Assembly (NCBI GenBank): GCA_024401555.1
Contig: JAKSKV010000005.1
Location: forward strand, 55,703 to 119,702
Length of the DNA stretch: 64,000 nucleotides
Direction: 5' to 3'
From: Paludibacteraceae bacterium
GTDB lineage: Bacteria > Bacteroidota > Bacteroidia > Bacteroidales > Paludibacteraceae
Made by a program: the position numbers and the translations under genes. The notes under the pieces were generated by a model. The model ran no database searches. It was not told the origin of the DNA and saw nothing but the letters and a program-made list of their open reading frames with translations. This document shows, piece by piece, positions 32,890 through 43,119 of this stretch (positions are counted from its first letter, which is position 1; each line of letters opens with the position of its first letter).

Positions 32890-35800
32890 TTACTTTCCTA
32901 ACTCAACCGCATGGGAGACAAAACGACAAGACGCGCTTCGTTGATCCTCCAATACCACCAAACAAATATAACGTCCAGCCCTCACACGAACCTCCGTCTC
33001 TTTGCTGACCACATCCGTCCAATAGGTCAAGACACCCTCCGTCGTATAGACATACATACGTGCCTTTTGCATCTCCTCTTCAGAGAGACCCTTCACATAG
33101 ATGGTCACCTTTCCGCTATTAGTATAAACCGGATAACTTGAGATCTCGAAATTCACCTCCTGCGGTTCGAAATATCTTCCGCAGACATAGAGCGTATCGT
33201 GATCTTTCGTCACGGCATCCAGCGAGTAGAAGCCATCCAATCCATCGTATTCGCAATAGTATTGACCTGTCGCATTAGGGATGTCCTGATTGTTTTTCTT
33301 CCACTGATATGCGATGAACTCCCTGTCAGAATTATCAAAGACAACAACATCGCCCCACATACGGGTAACTCTTCGGTAATCCATTCCCATATTGATCTTT
33401 AGCGGAGTCAACGTACTGGACTTGCCCTCTCCAAAGAGTTGGACAAAGACTTTGTAGGTACCTGGCTCCACACCATCCGGCACAACGAAGGAGATATGTC
33501 CAACCGAATCGGTATTATCCAAATGTCCGGAGACATTCTTGAATCCTTGGGCGATACCCTCGTGGTCGAAAGAAATCTTGAAGGAATCCGGCACACCGGT
33601 TTGGATCTTGTAGTTCGCAAAATACTCATCACTTGCGCAGAACTTGCGCTCCCATCGTTCACCATTCAAGTAATCAACGACACCACCAGAGACATTGGTC
33701 CACTTTACATTGATGTCACGACCATCCACAAAGAGGGAGAGATGCACCAAACTATCACATCCGTAAACGGATTTCAACATCACCTCATACTCATAATCTC
33801 CAATCTGTTGTGCGTCCACCGTGAATCCATTCTTCTCATAAATGGTTCCCGCAATGGTGGTATCCACCAACTCGACATAGTATGGATGGCTAACAACCAA
33901 GTTCAAGGTTACAATGGAGTCGCATCCTCCCATGGTGGTGAAGGAATCCACATAAGTTCCAGAGACCGTCAACAACTTGCCTTGCCAATAGAAGTTTCCG
34001 CAAGCCACCTCATCAAATACCAAATTATACTCTTTGTTCACCGTCAGATCCACCTTGATGATGGAGTCGCATCCATTATGGCTTGGGAAGACCATAATGG
34101 TATCCCTATAGAACTCATACTCGTTCCAACGGACAGGCAACTCGCTCTCACAGACTGTTCTGCTAATCTCCGTCACGGACGAATGCATCAAATTGAGCGA
34201 GAGGGTGAAGGTGCTGTCGCAACCATAAACACTCTGCATCGTATCACGGTAGGTACCGCTTCTGGTGTAGGTCTTGCCATGCCAAGTGAAGGAGTCGCAA
34301 GCCGTCGCATACTCCAAAGTGTCGTAGGTCGGCAAAATATGCAACCTGAAGTTGATGAAGGAGTCGCAACCCTCCACGGTCTGAAGAATCACACGGGAGT
34401 ATTCATTGCGGATCTCATAGCCATTCCATACCACCGGCAACTCATTCTCGCAGACGGTATAGTAAACCGTATCCGGATTGACCTTCGGCTGATGGATGGT
34501 CAAATCGATGGAGACGATGCTGTCCTCGCCTGCCACATCCTTCAGAATTTCGTAGTAGATACCGCTCTCGGTCAGTGTCTTGCCAAACCAGGTATACGAG
34601 ATACATGAGCTAACCTTTGTCGGTGCGTCCGCTGGCGGATCAAGAATGGTCAAATGGATGGTCACCGTAGAGTCACAACCCAACGCGGAGGTGAACTTTT
34701 GCGTATAGGTACCCGTCGTTTCATACTTCACACCATTCCACTCGTAGAAGGAGACTGCACTATCCTGCAAGAAGATCTCGTAGGTTGGCAAGATGGTAAG
34801 GTGCAAGGTCTCGATGGAATCGCATCCAATGGAAGAGATGGTGTCAAAGTTGAAATCACCAGAAGTCAAATACTCCCTTCCGTGCCAATAATATGGTGCG
34901 CAAGCGGTGTCTGACACCTCGGATCTACGAACTGGCAAACGAACCACGGAGATATCAACGATGGAATCACAGCCCATGCTATTACGGATCGACAAAGTTG
35001 TGTCGGATGAGACCTTATAGTCGTGCCATAGCACATAAGAGGCATTCTCACAAAGCAACACGGTATCCGTTCCGTATGTAGGCTCCAAAATGTTCAAATA
35101 GATGGTCAAGATGGAGTCGCAACCCAATGACGAGGTCAACTTCTGCTGGTACTTACCACTCTTGGTATAGAGGGAATCGTTGATCAGATAATCACCACAC
35201 GAGTTAGCGTACAAAGTATCATACTTAACCGGCAAGATCGTCAAGTGGACGGTGATAATGGAGTCGCAACCGGTCGGAGAATCCACACGCTTGTCAAAGA
35301 CGGTGCTCTCGGTGATCACCTCGCCGTTCAACGTGTATGAGGCACATACCGTGTCATAGTAAATCTTCGTTGGAGAACTCAACACCACCAGATTCAGGCG
35401 AACAATGGAGTCACATCCATTCTGTGCCTGGAACAACTGGTCATATACACCGCTCTCGGTATAAATCGAATCATTCAACTTGTACGAGATACAAACCGTA
35501 TCGTGGATCAAGGTGATTGGCGCCTTCAAAATGGTCAATTCCAATTGAACCACGGAATCACAACCGTTTGCCATAGGGAAACGATGTTCGTACACGCCAC
35601 TCTTGGTATAGACGCTGTCATTGTAGGTGTATGAAGAACAAGCCGTATCCTTAATATGGGTGACAGGGATATCCAACACCGTCAAATCCACCGTGACGAT
35701 AGAGTCGCAACCTCGAGCGGTCTCAAAGGTCTTTGTATAGATTCCACTCTCGGTAAAGAGATCGCCCTCCCATAAGTAAGGACCGCAAGAGGTATCCTTC

Positions 35801-38800
35801 ACCTCGATATTATAAGTTGGCCAAATGGTCAGATCCATCACCAATGTGGAGTCAAGGCCATCCTCTCGCTTCAAATGTTGCTCATAACGTCCGCTTGTCG
35901 TATAGACAGAATCGTTCACAACAATGAAGCCACAACCGCTATACGAAAGATAACCAACCGGCATCGCATTGATCTTCAAATTCAGAATCAAGGTGGAATC
36001 GCATCCGTTGGAGCCCCTCAACACTTGGGTATAGATACCGCTTTCGGTATAAACACTGTCGTTCAAGGTATAGGAGACATAAGCCGTATCGTAGATCGTA
36101 TAAGAGAGCGTAGGCAAAACGGTCAAGTGCAAGATGGTGGTGGAGTCATCGCCAAAGACAGTTGGTTCCGTCTTCGGATAGATACCGCTCTCCTGGAGCA
36201 AGACACCATTCCACACAAGTCCCTCGTTGCTACATACAGTATCCTCCACAATTACCTTTGGAGCTTCTAGTATCTTCAAGTCCAAGGTCACGACAGAGTC
36301 GCATCCCGCCTTGGTCTGGAACTTTTGTTGATACGTTCCACTTACGGTGTAAACGGAGTCGTTCCAATGATAAGCGCCTCTCGTACTATCCTTGAAACTA
36401 TATTCCAATGAAGGAAGGATCTCCAAGTAGAGCATCACGATAGAGTCACAGCCCCGCTCTGTTTGCAACAATTGAGAATAGACACCACTCTCCGTATAGA
36501 CGCTGTCGTTCAGCGTGAATGATCCACAAGCGCTCTCGTGCAAATTGGTTTGTGGCGCTGGCGGCAAGATCGTCAAGTGAAGATTGATGATGGAATCACA
36601 ACCACTCTGGGCGGTGAGTCGTTGAACATAATCGTTAGACTTGGCATATTCGACACCATTCAAGGTGTACACCCCACAAGCCGTGTCCGTGATCTCTACC
36701 ACAACCGAATGGTTGATAATCACCTTGACATCCACTACGGAGTCGCAACCAAACTGGTTCACGAAGGTCATCAAGGTATCGCCCTCCACCACTCTGTTGT
36801 GCCATACAATCGGCAATTCGCCTTCGCAGACACGGATGGTATCCTTGCCATCTGAAAGTGGATTAACCGTTAAATTCAAGGTCAAAATAGAGTCGCAACC
36901 CGTCACGTTAGAGATAAATTGCTGGGTATATACGCCTGTTTCGGTATATACGACATCATTCAATGTAAATGATCCACATACCGTCTTTTTCATCTCAGAC
37001 TTGACTACATCATTGATAACCAAATGCAAAGTGAGGATGGAGTCGCAACCCGTCACGTTGGAGGTGAGCACCTGCTCATAGGTTCCGCTCTCGGTATAGA
37101 CAACCTCATTCAACGTATAGGAGACACAAGCCGTATCATAAATGGTCTCGGTAGCGACAGGCAAAATCACCACCTTGACATTCACAAGTGAATCACATCC
37201 ATAGACATCGCGCAGTGCTAAGACAGAGTCTCCCGTCAAAGAGAATCCATTCCAATCGTAAGGCAACTCCTTCACACAGACAACGATGGAGTCGCTGCCG
37301 CTGGAAGGGTTCAAGACCGTCAAATTCAAATGGATCAACGAGTCGCACTCGCCTGGCCCATTGTTGACATAGAAGATTGGAGATTGTGTGCTGTTGGTGT
37401 ACTCTACGCCATCACGCCAAACAAACGATTCGCAAACGATCACCGTATCGGTCTTTTCGTATCCCTCCGCCACATTCAAGGTCAAATGGGCGGCACCCAC
37501 CACCTTGGACGATCCGGATTCAGAGAACTGAACACCATGCCATACATAAGGCATCTCCCGAGGGCAAACCATCGTGTCGCGGACCACCGCAAAGGAGTCC
37601 TCCCCTACCCAACTCTTCCTTTCGATACGGTATAAAACACTGTCGAGCGTCTCGTTTCCACTTCTATCGCTGATCGTATAATATACCCACTTTGTCGGTT
37701 GGGTGTAAACGTTCATTTCAACATCAATGCCCGCAAAATCATTGTAGTGGAGATTGTCGTAACTATACTTCACCGTCAAATCATCCACCGCATCGCAGTT
37801 GTCGGAGATATGGTCGGTCACATCGGTCAAAGGAACCGTCAAGGTCACATCACCTACCACAGAATCGGCAACCGCCTTGAATCTATTTTGGTAAGAGATG
37901 CCCAACGCATCGATTCTTGGAGAGGTGGTATCCCTCACCGTCACACGTTGGTGGAAGGCAGGATTGCTGACCGCATAGCTCACGCCATCGTGGCCAACCA
38001 CACCCACACGCCAATAGATGGAGTCTCCATCCACAAAGGTGTAATAGTCATCCGGACCGGCCATCTTCTCGCCCAAGCGATTCACATTATAGCCACAGAC
38101 CGTATCCACATAATCAACGGAACACAAATCATTGAAGCCCGGCATATAATCACGCAGACGGATCGTCGCCTTACAATCCTCACCAGCAAAGAGTATCATC
38201 GGCTTCACATCACCCGACTCGACAGAGTGGGTTGAATTGCAGATATAAACGGTGGTATCTGGGCAGTAACCCTCTGGCGTAGTGCGGATGAGCATATATT
38301 GGTAATTGTCGTTACCCGTGAATTCAGAACGGACGCGGGTTGACACCCAAGGATCCTCTGTTTGGAGTTCTCCCTGAATATACCATTGGAATGCGGTATA
38401 AGGTTCGCTGGTCGTGAATCCGAATGTCGTACGGACGCCCTTACAGCCCCACTTATAGACGACATCTGGATCTGGCTTAGAGGCGGCAGGTACCACCACC
38501 AAATGGAAGTTGACAACAGAGTCGCAGAACTCCTCTCCATTCGGAATGTTATATGTAATATCGTGCGTACCTCTTGGATAGTTGACGCCTCTGAAAAGAT
38601 AAGAGGTTTGGCCACAGACCACCAAGGTATCGTAGCGGATACCCATAGGCTCCGTATAGATCGTCAAGTGCAATGTCACGGTCGAGTCGCAGCCATTGGA
38701 TGCGGTGTAGCGTTTCGTATAATCACCCGTCTCTGTATATTCCGTACCATCCCAAATGTAGCTTTGGCAAGAAGATTTACTGATCTCATTGGATACGGCG

Positions 38801-41800
38801 TGGAGAATTGTCAAATGCTTGATCACGGTCGAATCACAACCGGCTACCGTCTGGTAAAGCTTCGTATAATCACCAGATTCGGTGTACGTTGTTCCATCCC
38901 AAACGATGCTGTCGCAAGCCGTTTCCGAAAGTTCGATCGTCACAGGTTGGTTGATTGTCAAGTGCAAGGTCACCGTGGAATCGCAGCCGTTCGCAAGGGT
39001 ATAAACCTTCGTATAATCGCCCGATGCGGTATATTCAGTACCATCCCAAACGAAACTACTACAAGCAGACTCATCAATCTCCGTCTTTGCGGAGTGGTTG
39101 ATTGTCAGATGCAAAGTCACTGCGGAGTCGCAGCCCGCCACCGTAGTAAAGTGCTTGATGTAATCGCCTGACACGGTATATTCCGTACCTTCCCAAGTGT
39201 AACTATCACACGCCGTCTCGCTGATTTCATTGGCTACAGACTTGTTGATCGTCAAATGCAAGGTCACCGTGGAATCACAGCCGGCTGCGGTCGTGTATTG
39301 TTTCACGTAATCGCCTGACACCGTATATTCGGTGCCATCCCAAGTATAGCTATCGCAAGCCGTCTCCGAAAACTCCTTGGTGAAGGCATCAACAATCGTC
39401 AAATGCAAGATCACGGTTGAATCGCAACCATTGGCGGTCAGATATTGGTTTGTATAGTCACCCGACGCCGCATAGACCACACCATCCCAAGTATAGGAGA
39501 CACAAGCCTCTTCCGTGACCTCTGTTTGGGCGGATTGATTGATTGTCAAGTGCAAGGTCACTGCGGAGTCGCAGCCCGCCACCGTAGTAAAGTGCTTGAT
39601 GTAATCGCCTGACACGGTATATTCCGTACCTTCCCAAGTGTAACTATCGCAGGCGGTCTCGCTGATCTCGTTGGTTACCGACTTGTTGATCGTCAAGTGC
39701 AAGGTCACCGTAGAATCACAGCCGGTTGCGGTCGTGTATTGCTTCACATAATCGCCCGACATTGTATATTCCGTGCCATCCCAAGTATAGCTGTCGCAAG
39801 CTGTCTCGCTGAGCTCGTTGGTCACGGAGCTATTGATTGTCAAGTGCAAGGTCACCGTAGAGTCGCAACCCGTTGCGGTCGTATATTGTTTTACATAGTA
39901 ACCTGACACGGTATACTCCGTGCCATCCCAAGTGTAGCTTACGCAAGCCGTCTCACTGAACTCGCTGGCTACCGATTGGTTGATTGTCAAGTGCAAAGTA
40001 ACTGCGGAGTCGCAGCCCGCCACCGTGGTAAAGTGCTTGATGTAATCGCCTGATGCGGTATATTCAGTCCCATCCCAAGTATAGCTGTCGCAAGCCGTCT
40101 CACTGATCTCGTTGGTTACCGACTTGTTGACCGTCAAGTGCAAGGTCACCGTAGAGTCACAACCGTTTGCGGTCGTGTATTGTTTCACATAATCGCCCGA
40201 CATTGTATATTCAGTGCCATCCCAAGTGTAACTGTCGCAAGCTGTTTCACTGATTTCATTAGCCACAGACTGCGTAATCGTCAGGTGGAGAGTCACCGCA
40301 GAATCGCATCCCGCCTCGGTCGTAAAATGTTTGGTGTAGTCGCCCGACTCGGTGTAGGTCGTACCCTCCCACTCATAACTTACGCACGCCGTCTCGCTGA
40401 ACTCGTTGGCAACAGACTGATTGATTGTCAAATGCAAAGTCACTGCGGAGTCGCAGCCCGCCACCGTAGTAAAGTGTTTGATGTAATCGCCTGACACGGT
40501 ATATTCCGTACCATCCCAAGTATAACTATCGCAGGCGGTCTCGCTGATCTCGTTGGTTACCGACTTGTTGATCGTCAAGTGCAAGGTCACCGTAGAGTCA
40601 CAACCGTTCGCAGTCGTGTATTGTTTCACATAATCGCCAGACACGGCATATTCGGTACCGTCCCAAGTATAGCTGTCGCACGCAGTTTCGCTGATCTCGT
40701 TGGTCACAGCAGAGTTGACCGTCAAGTGCAACGTTGCAGAGGAATCACAACCCGCCACCGTCGTGAAATGCTTGGTATAGTCGCCTGACTCGGTGTATTC
40801 TGTTCCATTCCATACATAACTGCCGCAAACGGTAACACTCTCCTCGGTCGGCGCTATCGACGATTCAAACACTGCAACGAAATCCTTCGCCTCCTTTACC
40901 GTAAATTGATAAGGGTTAGCTGTGTATTCCGCTTCTCCATCCGTCCACTTCACGAATCTACTGCACCCTGAGGCAGTGGCGGTAAGGGTAACCGTAGCAT
41001 TTTTGTCAAATGTACCGTAACCAGTACAAGAACCCAACGCCGCATCGTTAGGAACAGCGGTGATCTTATAAGTCTTCTTTTTGAAATAGGCGGTATAGAC
41101 TGCATCGGAGGTGACCGTTATGCTCCTCTCCAACTCCATGCTACCATCACTCCAACCCGTAAACACATAGTCTTCGTTCGGTGTGGCGCTGATATCCAAC
41201 GTGGTACCGTAATCATATTGTTGATTCTTGATGTTCGGGGTAACGGTACCCATGGTCGTGTTGGAACTCTGTACAGTCAACAGACTCTTACCCCTTTTGA
41301 TTCTCGCGCAATAGCAAGTATATCCTTGAATATCAACCGTAAGCGGATTCTGGGTAGAGACAACCGTGTTCTGATCCTGACAGGTTCTCCAACTATCAAA
41401 CACCCAACCAGGCTCGTTGATCACGCACTCGATTTGAGGATTGGAACCGTAGGCATATTGACCATCTCCCTTTAACGAGAAAACATAATCGGCCGCAGGC
41501 GAACAACGCACCAACTGCAACTGAAATTTTCTCGGCTTAAAGTAAGCTATGACATCGTAGGTGCGATTCTGTTCCGCCTGGAATGTACGGTAGAAATTGT
41601 GGTTGGTCGGTTCATCCGACCAATAATCGAACTCTCCGAGATCCGTCGCATTCGCCACCAAGTGAACAGTTCGGTCCGAACAACTTGGCATCTTCACCTC
41701 CACGGAACCCAATGCAGGGTCGTTGGAGCGGACATTGACCACCACCACATTCTTCGGTTGGATGAGGTTCGTCAGATTTCGCCAATACTGCAATCCTTGG

Positions 41801-42666
41801 AAATTAGTCTGGCAACCACACGGAACATTGATCGTATTTAACTTTGGAGATCCCGTGAAGTCCTTTTCCAAAGAGGGCGGCGTGCAATTACGCAAAGTGA
41901 ACGAGGTGAGATTAGGGCAATTATCAAACACACCATAACGGATGTTTGTCATTGTCGTAGGAAGCACCACATTGACTACATTGCGTTGACGATAAATCGC
42001 ATCGGTAGCCATCTGCGTCACGCCTTCTGGAATAGAATAATCCGTAACAAGGTTATTATCAGGCATCTTCACGATGGTTTTCATATCCTTCGTATAGACA
42101 ATACCATTGATGGAAACATATTTTGCATTGCCGGGATCAACATTCACATTCTTCATGTTATCGCAATCCGTCGCCCAACGGTCGTTGATCTCCGTCACAC
42201 TGGCAGGTATATTTACCTCTTCCAAGCTGGTACAACCACGGAATGCCTCATAATTGACCAAGGTTACCGAATTAGGGATTTCCACCTGTTGTAAATTAGT
42301 ACAATTATAGAAAGCGGCAGCGCCAATCGAGGTGACTCCATCCTCTATCACCACAGACTTAATCGAAGTTCGCAGGTTATATCTCTGATATTGAGCACAA
42401 GATCCCCAAATATTTGTTCTTAAACACTCTCCTGCCGCATTCTCATTCAACCAAGGCGCAGTACCCGTATATCCATAGTTCCAATTTCCTCTATAGTCAC
42501 CCATGGATCCACTTCCATAAATGTGGAGAACACCCGTTTCCGTATCCAGACTATATCGTACTTGTCCTGTCGTACCAGAAAATGTATAGGCAAAAAGCGA
42601 TACACCCACCATCCAAGAAATAAGAAGGGAGAGCAATCGTTTGCCCCAGTTTGCTATATTGACCAT
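32890..42666 (-). CDS. Giant surface repeat protein (about 3258 residues) with LRR, InlB-like and GCDS repeats
   Basis: ATG 42666 starts a signal peptide (hydrophobic LLSLLISWMVGVSLFAY). Domains in order: BspA-type leucine-rich repeats (about 70-290; e.g. VTSIGAAAFYNCTNLQQVEI); InlB-B/Listeria-Bacteroides-type repeats (about 310-600; DYVFTGWSDGS, AYFKKK); 15 near-identical 49-residue repeats (about 606-1340), each with ETACDSYTWDGTEYT, a GCDST turn and TLHLTIN; a mixed Ig/HYR-like region (about 1342-1765); some 25 diverged repeats of the same family (about 1775-2990); and a C-terminal beta domain resembling a T9SS type A sorting domain (SYPVYTNSGKVTIYV, ARMYVYTTEGV, GRYICLVVLED) but without the usual PNP. 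It is probably a very long secreted adhesin. The overlapping antisense frames within it are products of the repeat. Confidence 0.85.
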   Translation of the reverse strand: MVNIANWGKRLLSLLISWMVGVSLFAYTFSGTTGQVRYSLDTETGVLHIYGSGSMGDYRGNWNYGYTGTAPWLNENAAGECLRTNIWGSCAQYQRYNLRTSIKSVVIEDGVTSIGAAAFYNCTNLQQVEIPNSVTLVNYEAFRGCTSLEEVNIPASVTEINDRWATDCDNMKNVNVDPGNAKYVSINGIVYTKDMKTIVKMPDNNLVTDYSIPEGVTQMATDAIYRQRNVVNVVLPTTMTNIRYGVFDNCPNLTSFTLRNCTPPSLEKDFTGSPKLNTINVPCGCQTNFQGLQYWRNLTNLIQPKNVVVVNVRSNDPALGSVEVKMPSCSDRTVHLVANATDLGEFDYWSDEPTNHNFYRTFQAEQNRTYDVIAYFKPRKFQLQLVRCSPAADYVFSLKGDGQYAYGSNPQIECVINEPGWVFDSWRTCQDQNTVVSTQNPLTVDIQGYTCYCARIKRGKSLLTVQSSNTTMGTVTPNIKNQQYDYGTTLDISATPNEDYVFTGWSDGSMELERSITVTSDAVYTAYFKKKTYKITAVPNDAALGSCTGYGTFDKNATVTLTATASGCSRFVKWTDGEAEYTANPYQFTVKEAKDFVAVFESSIAPTEESVTVCGSYVWNGTEYTESGDYTKHFTTVAGCDSSATLHLTVNSAVTNEISETACDSYTWDGTEYAVSGDYVKQYTTANGCDSTVTLHLTINKSVTNEISETACDSYTWDGTEYTVSGDYIKHFTTVAGCDSAVTLHLTINQSVANEFSETACVSYEWEGTTYTESGDYTKHFTTEAGCDSAVTLHLTITQSVANEISETACDSYTWDGTEYTMSGDYVKQYTTANGCDSTVTLHLTVNKSVTNEISETACDSYTWDGTEYTASGDYIKHFTTVAGCDSAVTLHLTINQSVASEFSETACVSYTWDGTEYTVSGYYVKQYTTATGCDSTVTLHLTINSSVTNELSETACDSYTWDGTEYTMSGDYVKQYTTATGCDSTVTLHLTINKSVTNEISETACDSYTWEGTEYTVSGDYIKHFTTVAGCDSAVTLHLTINQSAQTEVTEEACVSYTWDGVVYAASGDYTNQYLTANGCDSTVILHLTIVDAFTKEFSETACDSYTWDGTEYTVSGDYVKQYTTAAGCDSTVTLHLTINKSVANEISETACDSYTWEGTEYTVSGDYIKHFTTVAGCDSAVTLHLTINHSAKTEIDESACSSFVWDGTEYTASGDYTKVYTLANGCDSTVTLHLTINQPVTIELSETACDSIVWDGTTYTESGDYTKLYQTVAGCDSTVIKHLTILHAVSNEISKSSCQSYIWDGTEYTETGDYTKRYTASNGCDSTVTLHLTIYTEPMGIRYDTLVVCGQTSYLFRGVNYPRGTHDITYNIPNGEEFCDSVVNFHLVVVPAASKPDPDVVYKWGCKGVRTTFGFTTSEPYTAFQWYIQGELQTEDPWVSTRVRSEFTGNDNYQYMLIRTTPEGYCPDTTVYICNSTHSVESGDVKPMILFAGEDCKATIRLRDYMPGFNDLCSVDYVDTVCGYNVNRLGEKMAGPDDYYTFVDGDSIYWRVGVVGHDGVSYAVSNPAFHQRVTVRDTTSPRIDALGISYQNRFKAVADSVVGDVTLTVPLTDVTDHISDNCDAVDDLTVKYSYDNLHYNDFAGIDVEMNVYTQPTKWVYYTISDRSGNETLDSVLYRIERKSWVGEDSFAVVRDTMVCPREMPYVWHGVQFSESGSSKVVGAAHLTLNVAEGYEKTDTVIVCESFVWRDGVEYTNSTQSPIFYVNNGPGECDSLIHLNLTVLNPSSGSDSIVVCVKELPYDWNGFSLTGDSVLALRDVYGCDSLVNVKVVILPVATETIYDTACVSYTLNEVVYTESGTYEQVLTSNVTGCDSILTLHLVINDVVKSEMKKTVCGSFTLNDVVYTETGVYTQQFISNVTGCDSILTLNLTVNPLSDGKDTIRVCEGELPIVWHNRVVEGDTLMTFVNQFGCDSVVDVKVIINHSVVVEITDTACGVYTLNGVEYAKSNDYVQRLTAQSGCDSIINLHLTILPPAPQTNLHESACGSFTLNDSVYTESGVYSQLLQTERGCDSIVMLYLEILPSLEYSFKDSTRGAYHWNDSVYTVSGTYQQKFQTKAGCDSVVTLDLKILEAPKVIVEDTVCSNEGLVWNGVLLQESGIYPKTEPTVFGDDSTTILHLTVLPTLSYTIYDTAYVSYTLNDSVYTESGIYTQVLRGSNGCDSTLILNLKINAMPVGYLSYSGCGFIVVNDSVYTTSGRYEQHLKREDGLDSTLVMDLTIWPTYNIEVKDTSCGPYLWEGDLFTESGIYTKTFETARGCDSIVTVDLTVLDIPVTHIKDTACSSYTYNDSVYTKSGVYEHRFPMANGCDSVVQLELTILKAPITLIHDTVCISYKLNDSIYTESGVYDQLFQAQNGCDSIVRLNLVVLSSPTKIYYDTVCASYTLNGEVITESTVFDKRVDSPTGCDSIITVHLTILPVKYDTLYANSCGDYLINDSLYTKSGKYQQKLTSSLGCDSILTIYLNILEPTYGTDTVLLCENASYVLWHDYKVSSDTTLSIRNSMGCDSIVDISVVRLPVRRSEVSDTACAPYYWHGREYLTSGDFNFDTISSIGCDSIETLHLTILPTYEIFLQDSAVSFYEWNGVKYETTGTYTQKFTSALGCDSTVTIHLTILDPPADAPTKVSSCISYTWFGKTLTESGIYYEILKDVAGEDSIVSIDLTIHQPKVNPDTVYYTVCENELPVVWNGYEIRNEYSRVILQTVEGCDSFINFRLHILPTYDTLEYATACDSFTWHGKTYTRSGTYRDTMQSVYGCDSTFTLSLNLMHSSVTEISRTVCESELPVRWNEYEFYRDTIMVFPSHNGCDSIIKVDLTVNKEYNLVFDEVACGNFYWQGKLLTVSGTYVDSFTTMGGCDSIVTLNLVVSHPYYVELVDTTIAGTIYEKNGFTVDAQQIGDYEYEVMLKSVYGCDSLVHLSLFVDGRDINVKWTNVSGGVVDYLNGERWERKFCASDEYFANYKIQTGVPDSFKISFDHEGIAQGFKNVSGHLDNTDSVGHISFVVPDGVEPGTYKVFVQLFGEGKSSTLTPLKINMGMDYRRVTRMWGDVVVFDNSDREFIAYQWKKNNQDIPNATGQYYCEYDGLDGFYSLDAVTKDHDTLYVCGRYFEPQEVNFEISSYPVYTNSGKVTIYVKGLSEEEMQKARMYVYTTEGVLTYWTDVVSKETEVRVRAGRYICLVVLEDQRSASCRFVSHAVELGK
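33690..37340 (-). repeat. Diverged GCDS-type repeats
   Basis: About 25 further units of 45-50 residues continue the same fold pattern (DTACVSYTLNDSVYTESG ... GCDSI ... LHLTIL) at low mutual identity. Several lack one of the two cysteines (DTAYVSY, DSTRGAY, GLDS), so a fixed disulfide per repeat is not required. Confidence 0.8.
38645..40850 (-). repeat. Tandem 147-bp repeats encoding 49-residue GCDS units
   Basis: Fifteen consecutive 147-bp units lie within the giant gene. Middle units follow a three-unit super-period of 441 bp. Type A carries YVKQYTTA..GCDSTVT and linker NKSV; type B carries YIKHFTTVAGCDSAVT and linker NQS; type C begins with a changed first strand (ETACVSY, EEACVSY). Four A-B-C rounds can be read. 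This pattern implies expansion by duplicating blocks of three. Confidence 0.85.
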
Positions 42667-42720
42667 CTTATATTTCACAATCAACTATGTTTCAACTAAA
42701 TATGCTTATATTTCTAATTC

Positions 42721-42760
42721 ATTATACCATACTTCATCTTTAAGGCTAAAACGGTATAAT
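42721..42760 (-). promoter_or_regulatory. Hairpin at the 5' end of the giant-gene mRNA
   Basis: The perfect 8-bp arms ATTATACC and GGTATAAT are 24 bases apart. They lie just downstream of the -7 element at 42764, so the hairpin would form at the very 5' end of the transcript. Confidence 0.45.
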
Positions 42761-42763
42761 ATG

Positions 42764-42771
42764 CAAAGATA
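42764..42771 (-). promoter_or_regulatory. -7 element of the giant repeat protein gene
   Basis: TATCTTTG on the minus strand, about 98 bases before the start codon. No good -33 TTG is seen at 19-21 bases. Confidence 0.55.
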
Positions 42772-42870
42772 AAAATATATCAAAACAATTCCACTCGCAA
42801 ACAAAAAAAAGAGACTCATATTTATTTGGATATAGTTCCAAAGATAATTTACCACTTTTATGCTAAGGCT

Positions 42871-43119
42871 TTACTTCACACCGATTTCCCGCATAAACTC
42901 ATCAGCGACGTAGAGGTCGCTATAAAGGTGGAGTCGTGTTCGTCGGTCATGGAGGTCGGCGCACGTCTGGCTTTCGTAAAACATCTCTAAGGCCATGGTG
43001 GGTTCCACGTTCAGACGTTTCGCCAATTCCGCACATATTGCGCCTATACGGTTGCTCATTATAATCTCCTGAATTATCGGAGATTTCACAGGGTCAGTGG
43101 ACTTCTTCTGTTCCATCAT
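42871..43119 (-). CDS. Small protein, third gene of the DUF3990 cassette
   Basis: The product has 82 residues (81 if the second ATG is used) and is soluble. The central helix RIGAICAELAKRLNVEPTMALEMFYES and the ending LHLYSDLYVADEFMREIG resemble, weakly, the other small partner of this cassette (DUF3791-like). It overlaps the end of the DUF3990 gene by about 26 bases in another frame, so translation is coupled. It is probably an antitoxin or partner protein (inference from position and size). I do not recognise it with certainty. Confidence 0.6.
   Translation of the reverse strand: MMEQKKSTDPVKSPIIQEIIMSNRIGAICAELAKRLNVEPTMALEMFYESQTCADLHDRRTRLHLYSDLYVADEFMREIGVK

Noticed and set aside
33439-34608. 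Long plus-strand frame (389 codons), and other plus-strand frames up to 40788, inside the giant gene
   Set aside because: They are antisense products of the repeat: their His/Arg/Val-rich translations repeat with the same period and show no family features.
38645-40850. CRISPR array suggested by regular repeats
   Set aside because: The 147-bp units are coding in one continuous frame with no short spacer structure and no cas genes nearby.
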